Shown: positions 1-13,368 of the stretch, piece by piece
Layout of the letters: every line of letters starts with the position of its first letter
Position numbering within the stretch: position 1 is the first letter of the stretch
Source of the DNA: Agelas oroides
Lineage: Eukaryota > Porifera > Demospongiae > Agelasida > Agelasidae
Direction of reading: 5' to 3'
NCBI GenBank assembly: GCA_949130485.1
Contig: OX422203.1
Coordinates: 5,646,429-5,710,428 of the forward strand
Length of the DNA: 64,000 bases
The notes under the pieces: model-generated
Databases searched by the model: none
What the model was told of the DNA's origin: nothing
What the model saw: only the letters and a program-made list of their open reading frames with translations
Position numbers and translations under genes: made by a program

Positions 1-3000
1 CTACACTCTACAATGGCTCTACTATTTTCTACCATGGCTCTACTTGACTCCACTTGACTCTACTACACTCTACCATGGCTCTACTTGGCTCTACTTGGCT
101 CTACTACACTCTGCCATGGTTCTACTTGACTTTACTTTACTCTCCTACACTCTACCAGGCTCTACTTGGCTCTCCTTGGCTCTACTTCACCCCACTATGG
201 CTCTACTACATTTTACGATAGCTCTACTTAACTCTACATGACTCTACTACATTCTACCGGCGTTCTAATTCGTTCCACTTCACTCTACTACACTCTAACA
301 TGGCTCTACTACATTCTACCATGGCTCTACTATACATTTTACAATGGCCCTACTTCACTCTACATGACTCTACTACATTCTACAGGGGTTCTAATTCGCT
401 CTACTTGGCTCTACTACACTCTCCCATGGCTCTACTACATTCTACCATGGCACTACTTGACTCTACTTGACTCTACTACACTCTACCATAGCTCTACTTG
501 ACTCTACTTGGTTCTACTACACTCTTCCATGGCTCTACTACATTCTTCCAAGGCTCTACTGAACACTACATGACTCTACTACACTCTTCCATACTTCTAC
601 TTGCCTCTACTACACACTACCATGGCTCTACTACACTCTCCCAAGGCTCTACTTGACTCTACATGACTCTACTACATTCTACCGTGGGTCTACTTAGCGC
701 TAATTGACACTACTACTCTCCACCGTGACTCTACTGGGCTCTACTTGGCTCAACTACACTATACCATGCCTGTACTACATTCTACGATGGCTCTACTTGA
801 CTCTACATGACTCTACTACATTCTACAGGGGTTCTAATTCGCTCTACTTGGCTCTACTACACTCTACCATGGCTCTACTGAATTCTACCATGGGTCTACT
901 CGTCTCTACATGACTCCAATACATTCTACCGGGGTTCTAATTCGCTCTACTTGGCTCTACTACACTCTACCATGGCTCTACTACATTCTACCATGGCTCT
1001 ACTTGACTCCACTTGACTCTACTACACTCTACCATGGCTCTACTTCGCTCTACTTGGCTCTACTACACCCTGCCATAGCTCTACTTGATTTTACTTCACT
1101 CTCCTACACCCTACCAGGCTCTACTTGGCTCTCCTTGGCTCTACTTCACCCCACTACGGCTCTACTACATTTTACGATAGCTCTACTTGACTCTACATGA
1201 CTGTACTACATTCTACCGGCGTTCTAATTCGCTCTACTTCACTCTACTACACTCTACCATGGCTCTACTCCATTCTACCATGGCTCTACTATACATTTTA
1301 TAATGGCCCTACTTCACTCTACATGACTCTACTACATTCTACAGGGGTTCTAATTCGCTCTACTTGGCTCTACTACACTCTCCCATGGCTCTACTACATT
1401 CTACCATGGCTCTACTTGACTCTACTTGACTCTACTACACTCTCACATGGCTCTACTTGGGTCTACTTGGCTCTACTACACTCTACCATGGCCCTACTAC
1501 ATTCTACCATGGCTCTACTTGACTCTACTTGACTCTACTACACTCTACCATGGCTCTACTTCGCTCTACTTGTCTCTACTACACTCTACCATGGCTTTAC
1601 TACACTCTACCATGTCTCTACTTGCCTCTACATGACTCTACCACACACTTCTATGGATCTACTTGACTCTACTACACTCTGCCATGGCTCTACTTGCCTC
1701 TACATGACTCTACCACACACTTCTATGGATCTACTTGACTCTACTTGGCTCTAATACACTCTACCATGGCTCTACTACATTCTTCCAAGGCTCTACTGAA
1801 CTCTACATGACTCTACTACACTCTACAATACTTCTACTTGCCTCTACTGCATTCTAATATGGCTCTAGTTTGCTCGACTTGGATCTACTACACCCTACCA
1901 TGGCTCTACTACACTCTCCCAAGGCTCTACTTAACTCCACATCACTCTACTACATTCTACCACGACTCTACTTGACTCTACTGGACTCTACTACATTCTA
2001 CCATGGCTCTACTTAGCGCTATTTGACTCTACTACTCTCCACCATGGCTCTACTTGGCTGTACTTGGCTCAACTACACTATACTATGCCTCTATTACATT
2101 CTACGATGACTCTACTTGACTCTACATGACTCTACTACATTCTACAGGGGTTCTAATTCGCTCTACTTGGCTCTACTACACTCTCCCACGGCTCTACTAC
2201 ATTCTACCATGGCTCTACTTGACTCTACTTGACTCTACTACACTCTACCATGGCTCTACTTGGGTCCACTTGGCTCTACTACACTCTACCATGGCTCTAC
2301 TTCGCTCTACTTGGCTCTACTACACTCTACCATGGCTCTACTACACTCTACCATGTCTCTACTTGCCTCTACATGACTCTACCACACACTTCTATGGATC
2401 TACTTGACTCTACTACACTCTGCCATGGCTTTACTTGATTTTACTTGACTCTACTACACTCTACCATGCCCCTACTTCGCTCTATTACACGCTATCATGA
2501 CTCTACTACATTCCACCATCGCTATACTTGTCTCTACATCACTCTACTACACTCTACCATAGCTCTACTTAACTCTAGTTGGCTCTTCTACACTCTACCA
2601 CGGCTGTACTACATTCTTCCAAGGCTCTACTGAACTCTACATGACTCTACTACACTCTACCATGGCTCTACTACACTCTCCAAAGGCTCCACTTGACTCT
2701 ACATCACACTACTACACTCTACCATAGCTCTACTTGACTCTACTTGGCTCTACTACACTCTACCATGCCTCTACTGGCCTCTACATGAATCTACCACACA
2801 CTTCTATGGATGTACTTGACTCTACTACACTCTGCCATGGCTCTACTTGATTTTACTTGACTCTACTACACTCTACCATGCCCCTACTTCGCTCTATTAC
2901 ACGCTACCATGACTCTACTACATTCCACCATGGCTATACTTGACTCTACATCACTCAACCATAGCTCTACTTGACTCTACTTGGTTCTACTACACTCTTC

Positions 3001-3432
3001 CATGGCTCTACTACATTCTTCCAAGGCTCTACTGAACTCTACATGACTCTACTACACTCTACCATACTTCTACTTGTCGCTACTACACACTACCATGGCT
3101 CTACTACACTCTCCCAATGCTCTACTTGACTCTACATGACTCTACTACATTCTACCATGGCTCTACTTAGCACTAATTGATACTAGTACTCTCCATCGTG
3201 ACTCTACTGGGCTCTACTTGGCTCAACTACACTATCCCATGTCTGTACTACATTCTACGATGGCTCTACTTGACTCTACATGACTCTACTACATTCTACA
3301 GGGGTTCTAATTCGCTCTACTTGGCTCAACTACACTCTACCATGGTTTTACTACATTCTACCATGGGTCTACTCGTCTCTACATGAGTCCAATACATTCT
3401 ACCGGGGTTCTAATTCGCTCTACTTGGCTCTA
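1..3432. repeat. Higher-order repeat, 3.43-kb unit, copy 1
   Basis: Position 1 aligns with 3,433. The offset is 3,432 bp at first and drops to 3,422 bp after one 10-bp unit is lost near 3,894. Bases 1 to about 2,765 recur in the next copy. Bases 2,766-3,432 instead match 7,310-7,976, so the unit is a composite of two blocks that also appear in the neighbouring 3.0-kb repeat. Confidence 0.85.
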
Positions 3433-6187
3433 CTACACTCTACAATGGCTCTACTATTTTCTACCATGGCTCTACTTGACTCCACTTGACTCTACTACAC
3501 TCTACCATGGCTCTACTTGGCTCTACTTGGCTCTACTACACTCTGCCATGGTTCTACTTGACTTTACTTTACTCTCCTACACTCTACCAGGCTCTACTTG
3601 GCTCTCCTTGGCTCTACTTCACCCCACTATGGCTCTACTACATTTTACGATAGCTCTACTTAACTCTACATGACTCTACTACATTCTACCGGCGTTCTAA
3701 TTCGTTCCACTTCACTCTACTACACTCTAACATGGCTCTACTACATTCTACCATGGCTCTACTATACATTTTACAATGGCCCTACTTCACTCTACATGAC
3801 TCTACTACATTCTACAGGGGTTCTAATTCGCTCTACTTGGCTCTACTACACTCTCCCATGGCTCTACTACATTCTACCATGGCACTACTTGACTCTACTA
3901 CACTCTACCATAGCTCTACTTGACTCTACTTGGTTCTACTACACTCTTCCATGGCTCTACTACATTCTTCCAAGGCTCTACTGAACACTACATGACTCTA
4001 CTACACTCTTCCATACTTCTACTTGCCTCTACTACACACTACCATGGCTCTACTACACTCTCCCAAGGCTCTACTTGACTCTACATGACTCTACTACATT
4101 CTACCGTGGGTCTACTTAGCGCTAATTGACACTACTACTCTCCACCGTGACTCTACTGGGCTCTACTTGGCTCAACTACACTATACCATGCCTGTACTAC
4201 ATTCTACGATGGCTCTACTTGACTCTACATGACTCTACTACATTCTACAGGGGTTCTAATTCGCTCTACTTGGCTCTACTACACTCTACCATGGCTCTAC
4301 TGAATTCTACCATGGGTCTACTCGTCTCTACATGACTCCAATACATTCTACCGGGGTTCTAATTCGCTCTACTTGGCTCTACTACACTCTACCATGGCTC
4401 TACTACATTCTACCATGGCTCTACTTGACTCCACTTGACTCTACTACACTCTACCATGGCTCTACTTCGCTCTACTTGGCTCTACTACACCCTGCCATAG
4501 CTCTACTTGATTTTACTTCACTCTCCTACACCCTACCAGGCTCTACTTGGCTCTCCTTGGCTCTACTTCACCCCACTACGGCTCTACTACATTTTACGAT
4601 AGCTCTACTTGACTCTACATGACTGTACTACATTCTACCGGCGTTCTAATTCGCTCTACTTCACTCTACTACACTCTACCATGGCTCTACTCCATTCTAC
4701 CATGGCTCTACTATACATTTTATAATGGCCCTACTTCACTCTACATGACTCTACTACATTCTACAGGGGTTCTAATTCGCTCTACTTGGCTCTACTACAC
4801 TCTCCCATGGCTCTACTACATTCTACCATGGCTCTACTTGACTCTACTTGACTCTACTACACTCTCACATGGCTCTACTTGGGTCTACTTGGCTCTACTA
4901 CACTCTACCATGGCCCTACTACATTCTACCATGGCTCTACTTGACTCTACTTGACTCTACTACACTCTACCATGGCTCTACTTCGCTCTACTTGTCTCTA
5001 CTACACTCTACCATGGCTTTACTACACTCTACCATGTCTCTACTTGCCTCTACATGACTCTACCACACACTTCTATGGATCTACTTGACTCTACTACACT
5101 CTGCCATGGCTCTACTTGCCTCTACATGACTCTACCACACACTTCTATGGATCTACTTGACTCTACTTGGCTCTAATACACTCTACCATGGCTCTACTAC
5201 ATTCTTCCAAGGCTCTACTGAACTCTACATGACTCTACTACACTCTACAATACTTCTACTTGCCTCTACTGCATTCTAATATGGCTCTAGTTTGCTCGAC
5301 TTGGATCTACTACACCCTACCATGGCTCTACTACACTCTCCCAAGGCTCTACTTAACTCCACATCACTCTACTACATTCTACCACGACTCTACTTGACTC
5401 TACTGGACTCTACTACATTCTACCATGGCTCTACTTAGCGCTATTTGACTCTACTACTCTCCACCATGGCTCTACTTGGCTGTACTTGGCTCAACTACAC
5501 TGTACTATGACTCTATTACATTCTACGATGACTCTACTTGACTCTACATGACTCTACTACATTCTACAGGGGTTCTAATTCGCTCTACTTGGCTCTACTA
5601 CACTCTCCCAAGGCTCTACTACATTCTACCATGGCTCTACTTGACTCTACTTGACTCTACTACACTCTACCATGGCTCTACTTGGGTCCACTTGGCTCTA
5701 CTACACTCTACCATGGCTCTACTTCGCTCTACTTGGCTCTACTACACTCTACCATGGCTCTACTACACTCTACCATGTCTCTACTTGCCTCTACATGACT
5801 CTACCACACACTTCTATGGATCTACTTGACTCTACTACACTCTGCCATGGCTTTACTTGATTTTACTTGACTCTACTACACTCTACCATGCCCCTACTTC
5901 GCTCTATTACACGCTACCATGACTCTACTACATTCCACCATCGCTATACTTGACTCTACATCACTCTACTACACTCTACCATAGCTCTACTTAACTCTAG
6001 TTGGCTCTTCTACACTCTACCACGGCTGTACTACATTCTTCCAAGGCTCTACTGAACTCTACATGACTCTACTACACTCTACCATGGCTCTACTACACTC
6101 TCCAAAGGCTCCACTTGACTCTACATCACACTACTACACTCTACCATAGCTCTACTTGACTCTACTTGGCTCTACTACACTCTACCA
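3433..6187. repeat. Higher-order repeat, 3.43-kb unit, copy 2 (incomplete)
   Basis: This is a near-identical copy of 1-2,765 with one 10-bp unit deleted near 3,894. Similarity ends close to 6,187, where CCATGCCTCTACTGG in copy 1 is replaced by CCATGGCTCTACTACATTC. The stretch 6,188-7,309 is a mosaic of the same blocks and partly matches the end of the 3.0-kb unit: 6,876-7,309 resembles 9,926-10,318. Confidence 0.85.
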
Positions 6188-7309
6188 TGGCTCTACTACA
6201 TTCTTGCAAGGCTCTACTGAACTCTACATGACTCTCCTACACTCTACCATACTTCTACTTGCCTTTACTACACCCTACCATGGCTCTACTACACTCTCCC
6301 AAGGCTCTACTTGACTCTACATGACTCTACTACATTCTACCATGGCTCTACTTCACTCTACATGACTCTACTACATTCTACCATGGCTCTACTTGCCTCT
6401 ACATGACTCTACCACACACGTCTACGGCTCTACTTGACTCCACTACACTCTGCTATGGCTCTACTTGATTTTACTTGACTCTCCTACACCCTACCAGGCT
6501 CTACTTGGCTCTCCTTGGCTCTAGTACACCCTACCATGGCTCTACTACATTTGACGATAGCTCTACATGACTCTACATGACTCTACTACATTCTACCGGC
6601 GTTCTAATTCGCTCTACTTCACTCTACTACACTCTACCATGGCTCTACTACACTCTACCATAGCTCTACTTGACTCTACATGACTCTACTACATTCTACC
6701 ATTGCTCTACTTGACTCTAGTACACTCTACGATAGCTCTACTTGGCTCTACTTGACTCTACTACACACTAACATGACTCTACTTCGCTCTATTACACGCT
6801 ACCATGACTCTACTACATTCGAACATGCCTATATTTGACTCTACATCACTCTACTACACTCTACCATAGCTCTACTTGACTCTACTTTGCTCTACTGCAC
6901 TCTACCATTGCTCTACTACATTCTTCCAAGGCTCTACTGAAGTCTACATGACTCTACTACACTCTAGCATACCTCTACTTGCCTCTACTACATTCTACCA
7001 TGGCTCTAGTTTGCTCTACTTGGATCTATTACACTCTACCATGGCTCTACTACACTCTCCCAAGGCTCTACTTGACTCTACATCACTCTACTACATTCTA
7101 CCATGGCTCTACTTGACTCTACTTGACTCTACTACATTCTGCCATGGCTCTACTTAGCACTAATTGACTCTACTGCTCTCCACCATGGCTCTACTTGGCT
7201 CTACTTGACTCAACTACACCTCTAGTACATTCTACCATGGCTCTACTTGACTCTACTTGGCTCTACTGCACTCTACCATGGCTCTACTTGGCTCTACTAC
7301 ACTCTACCA

Positions 7310-10300
7310 TGCCTCTACTGGCCTCTACATGAATCTACCACACACTTCTATGGATGTACTTGACTCTACTACACTCTGCCATGGCTCTACTTGATTTTAC
7401 TTGACTCTACTACACTCTACCATGCCCCTACTTCGCTCTATTACACGCTACCATGACTCTACTACATTCCACCATGGCTATACTTGACTCTACATCACTC
7501 AACCATAGCTCTACTTGACTCTACTTGGTTCTACTACACTCTTCCATGGCTCTACTACATTCTTCCAAGGCTCTACTGAACTCTACATGACTCTACTACA
7601 CTCTACCATACTTCTACTTGTCGCTACTACACACTACCATGGCTCTACTACACTCTCCCAATGCTCTACTTGACTCTACATGACTCTACTACATTCTACC
7701 ATGGCTCTACTTAGCACTAATTGATACTAGTACTCTCCATCGTGACTCTACTGGGCTCTACTTGGCTCAACTACACTATCCCATGTCTGTACTACATTCT
7801 ACGATGGCTCTACTTGACTCTACATGACTCTACTACATTCTACAGGGGTTCTAATTCGCTCTACTTGGCTCAACTACACTCTACCATGGTTTTACTACAT
7901 TCTACCATGGGTCTACTCGTCTCTACATGAGTCCAATACATTCTACCGGGGTTCTAATTCGCTCTACTTGGCTCTACTACACTCTACAATGGCTCTACTA
8001 TTTTCTACCATGGCTCTACTTGACTCCACTTGACTCTACTACACTCTACCATGGCTCTACTTGGCTCTACTTGGCTCTACTACACTCTGCCATGGTTCTA
8101 CTTGACTTTACTTTACTCTCCTACACTCTACCAGGCTCTACTTGGCTCTCCTTGGCTCTACTTCACCACACTATGGCTCTACTACATTTTACGATAGCTC
8201 TACTTAACTCTACATGACTCTACTACATTCTACCGGCGTTCTAATTCGTTCCACTTCACTCTACTACACTCTAACATGGCTCTACTACATTCTACCATGG
8301 CTCTACTATACATTTTACAATGGCCCTACTTCACTCTACATGACTCTACTACATTCTATAGGGGTTCTAATTCGCTCTACTTGGCTCTACTACACTCTCC
8401 CATGGCTCTACTACATTCTACCATGGCACTACTTGACTCTACTTGACTCTACTACACTCTAACATGGCTGTACTTGGCTCTACTTGGCTCTACTACACTC
8501 TACCATGGCCCTACTACATTCTACCATGGCTCTACTTGACTCTACTTGACTCTACTACACTCTACCATGTCTCTACTTGCCTCTACATGACTCTACCACA
8601 CACTTCTATGGATCTACTTGACTCTACTACACTCTGCCATGGCTCTACTTGATTCTACTTGACTCTACTACACTCTACCATGGCTCTACGTGGCTCCACT
8701 TGGCTCTACTACACTCTACCATGGCTGTACTACACTCTACCATGTCTCTAATTGCCTCTACATGACTCTACTACACACTTCTATGGATCTACTTGACTCT
8801 ACTACACTCTGCCTTGGCTCTACTTCCCTCTACATGACTGTACCACACACTTCTATGGATCAACGTGACTCTACTTGGCTCTACTACACCCTACGATGGC
8901 TCTACTACATTGTTCCAAAGCTCTACTGAACTCTACATGACTCTACTACACTCTACAATACTTCTACTTGCCTCTACTGCATTCTAATATGGCTCTAGTT
9001 TGCTCGACTTGGATCTACTACAACCTACCATGGCTCAACTACACTCTCCCAAGGCTCTACTTGACTCCACATCACTCTACTACATTCTACCACGACTCTA
9101 CTTGACTCTACTGGACTCTACTACATTCTACCATGGCTCTACTTAGCGCTAATTGACTCTACTACTCACCACCATGGCTGTACTTGGCTGTACTTGGCTC
9201 ATGTACACTATACCATGCCTCTACTACATTCTACGATGGCTCTACTTGACTCAACATGACTCTACTACATTCTACAGGGGTTCTAATTCGCTCTACTTGG
9301 CTCTACTACACTCTCCCATGGCTCTACTACATTCTACCATGGCTCTACTTGACTCTACTTGACTCTACTACACTCTACCATGGCTCTACTTGGGTCCACT
9401 TGGCTCTACTACACTCTACCATGGCTCTACTACATTCTACCATGGCTCTACTTGACTCTACTTGACTCTACTACACTCTACCATGGCTCTACTTCGCTCT
9501 ACTTGGCTCTAATACACTCTTCCATGGCTCTACTACACTCTACCATGTCTCTACTTGTCTCTACATGACTCTACCACACACTTCTATGGATCTACTTGAC
9601 TCTACTACACTCTGCCATGGCTTTACTTGATTTAACTTGATTCTACTACACTCTACCATGCCCCTACTTCGCTCTATTACACGCTACCATGACTCTACTA
9701 CATTCCACCATGGCTATACTTGACTCTACATCACTCTACTACACTCTACCATAGCTCTACTTAACTCTTGTTGGCTCTTCTACACTCTACCACGGCTGTA
9801 CTACATTCTTCCAAGGCTCTACTGAACTCTACATGACTCTACTACACTCTACCATGGCTCTACTACACTCTCCCAAGGCTCCACTTGACTCTACATCACT
9901 CTACTACACTCTACCATAGCTCTACTTGACTCTACTTGGCTCTACTACACTCTACCATGGCTCTACTACATTCTTGCAAGGCTCTACTGAACTCTACTTG
10001 ACTCTACTACACTCTAGCATACCTCTACTTGCCTCTACTACATTCTACCATGGCTCTAGTTTGCTCTACTTGGATCTATTACACTCTACCATGGCTCTAC
10101 TACACTCTCCCAAGGCTCTACTTGACTCTACATCACTCTACTACATTCTACCATGGCTCTACTTGACTCTACTTGACTCTACTACATTCTGCCATGGCTC
10201 TACTTAGCACTAATTGACTCTACTGCTCTCCACCATGGCTCTACTTGGCTCTACTTGACTCAACTACACCTCTAGTACATTCTACCATGGCTCTACTTGG

Positions 10301-10318
10301 CTCTACTACACTCTACCA
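7310..10318. repeat. Higher-order repeat, 3.0-kb unit, copy 1 (3,009 bp)
   Basis: The next copy starts 3,009 bp further on. The left boundary is set at CCATGCCTCTACTGGCC. Compared with copy 2, this copy lacks a 41-bp segment near its right end. It also has a few private substitutions, for example TCTATAGGGG near 8,357 where the others read TCTACAGGGG. Confidence 0.85.
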
Positions 10319-13300
10319 TGCCTCTACTGGCCTCTACATGAATCTACCACACACTTCTATGGATGTACTTGACTCTACTACACTCTGCCATGGCTCTACT
10401 TGATTTTACTTGACTCTACTACACTCTACCATGCCCCTACTTCGCTCTATTACACGCTACCATGACTCTACTACATTCCACCATGGCTATACTTGACTCT
10501 ACATCACTCAACCATAGCTCTACTTGACTCTACTTGGTTCTACTACACTCTTCCATGGCTCTACTACATTCTTCCAAGGCTCTACTGAACTCTACATGAC
10601 TCTACTACACTCTACCATACTTCTACTTGTCGCTACTACACACTACCATGGCTCTACTACACTCTCCCAATGCTCTACTTGACTCTACATGACTCTACTA
10701 CATTCTACCATGGCTCTACTTAGCACTAATTGATACTACTACTCTCCATCGTGACTCTACTGGGCTCTACTTGGCTCAACTACACTATCCCATGTCTGTA
10801 CTACATTCTACGATGGCTCTACTTGACTCTACATGACTCTACTACATTCTACAGGGGTTCTAATTCGCTCTACTTGGCTCAACTACACTCTACCATGGTT
10901 TTACTACATTCTACCATGGGTCTACTCGTCTCTACATGAGTCCAATACATTCTACCGGGGTTCTAATTCGCTCTACTTGGCTCTACTACACTCTACAATG
11001 GCTCTACTATTTTCTACCATGGCTCTACTTGACTCCACTTGACTCTACTACACTCTACCATGGCTCTACTTGGCTCTACTTGGCTCTACTACACTCTGCC
11101 ATGGTTCTACTTGACTTTACTTTACTCTCCTACACTCTACCAGGCTCTACTTGGCTCTCCTTGGCTCTACTTCACCACACTATGGCTCTACTACATTTTA
11201 CGATAGCTCTACTTAACTCTACATGACTCTACTACATTCTACCGGCGTTCTAATTCGTTCCACTTCACTCTACTACACTCTAACATGGCTCTACTACATT
11301 CTACCATGGCTCTACTATACATTTTACAATGGCCCTACTTCACTCTACATGACTCTACTACATTCTACAGGGGTTCTAATTCGCTCTACTTGGCTCTACT
11401 ACACTCTCCCATGGCTCTACTACATTCTACCATGGCACTACTTGACTATACTTGACTCTACTACACTCTAACATGGCTGTACTTGGCTCTACTTGGCTCT
11501 ACTACACTCTACCATGGCCCTACTACATTCTACCATGGCTCTACTTGACTCTACTTGACTCTACTACACTCTACCATGTCTCTACTTGCCTCTACATGAC
11601 TCTACCACACACTTCTATGGATCTACTTGACTCTACTACACTCTGCCATGGCTCTACTTGATTCTACTTGACTCTACTACACTCTACCATGGCTCTACGT
11701 GGCTCCACTTGGCTCTACTACACTCTACCATGGCTGTACTACACTCTACCATGTCTCTAATTGCCTCTACATGACTCTACTACACACTTCTATGGATCTA
11801 CTTGACTCTACTACACTCTGCCTTGGCTCTACTTCCCTCTACATGACTGTACCACACACTTCTATGGATCAACGTGACTCTACTTGGCTCTACTACACCC
11901 TACGATGGCTCTACTACATTGTTCCAAAGCTCTACTGAACTCTACATGACTCTACTACACTCTACAATACTTCTACTTGCCTCTACTGCATTCTAATATG
12001 GCTCTAGTTTGCTCGACTTGGATCTACTACAACCTACCATGGCTCAACTACACTCTCCCAAGGCTCTACTTGACTCCACATCACTCTACTACATTCTACC
12101 ACGACTCTACTTGACTCTACTGGACTCTACTACATTCTACCATGGCTCTACTTAGCGCTAATTGACTCTACTACTCACCACCATGGCTGTACTTGGCTGT
12201 ACTTGGCTCATGTACACTATACCATGCCTCTACTACATTCTACGATGGCTCTACTTGACTAAACATGACTCTACTACATTCTACAGGGGTTCTAATTCGC
12301 TCTACTTGGCTCTACTACACTCTCCCATGGCTCTACTACATTCTACCATGGCTCTACTTGACTCTACTTGACTCTACTACACTCTACCATGGCTCTACTT
12401 GGGTCCACTTGGCTCTACTACACTCTACCATGGCTCTACTACATTCTACCATGGCTCTACTTGACTCTACTTGACTCTACTACACTCTACCATGGCTCTA
12501 CTTCGCTCTACTTGGCTCTAATACACTCTTCCATGGCTCTACTACACTCTACCATGTCTCTACTTGTCTCTACATGACTCTACCACACACTTCTATGGAT
12601 CTACTTGACTCTACTACACTCTGCCATGGCTTTACTTGATTTAACTTGATTCTACTACACTCTACCATGCCCCTACTTCGCTCTATTACACGCTACCATG
12701 ACTCTACTACATTCCACCATGGCTATACTTGACTCTACATCACTCTACTACACTCTACCATAGCTCTACTTAACTCTTGTTGGCTCTTCTACACTCTACC
12801 ACGGCTGTACTACATTCTTCCAAGGCTCTACTGAACTCTACATGACTCTACTACACTCTACCATGGCTCTACTACACTCTCCCAAGGCTCCACTTGACTC
12901 TACATCACTCTACTACACTCTACCATAGCTCTACTTGACTCTACTTGGCTCTACTACACTCTACCATGGCTCTACTACATTCTTGCAAGGCTCTACTGAA
13001 CTCTACTTGACTCTACTACACTCTAGCATACCTCTACTTGCCTCTACTACATTCTACCATGGCTCTAGTTTGCTCTACTTGGATCTATTACACTCTACCA
13101 TGGCTCTACTACACTCTCCCAAGGCTCTACTTGACTCTACATCACTCTACTACATTCTACCATGGCTCTACTTGACTCTACTTGACTCTACTACATTCTG
13201 CCATGGCTCTACTTAGCACTAATTGACTCTACTGCTCTCCACCATGGCTCTACTTGGCTCTACTTGACTCAACTACACCTCTAGTACATTCTACCATGGC

Positions 13301-13368
13301 TCTACTTGACTCTACTTGGCTCTACTGCACTCTACCATGGCTCTACTTGGCTCTACTACACTCTACCA
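10319..13368. repeat. Higher-order repeat, 3.0-kb unit, copy 2 (3,050 bp)
   Basis: This copy is collinear with copy 1 and carries the extra 41-bp segment near 13,310. Private changes include TGACTATACTTGA near 11,447 and TGACTAAACATGA near 12,259. Confidence 0.85.
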
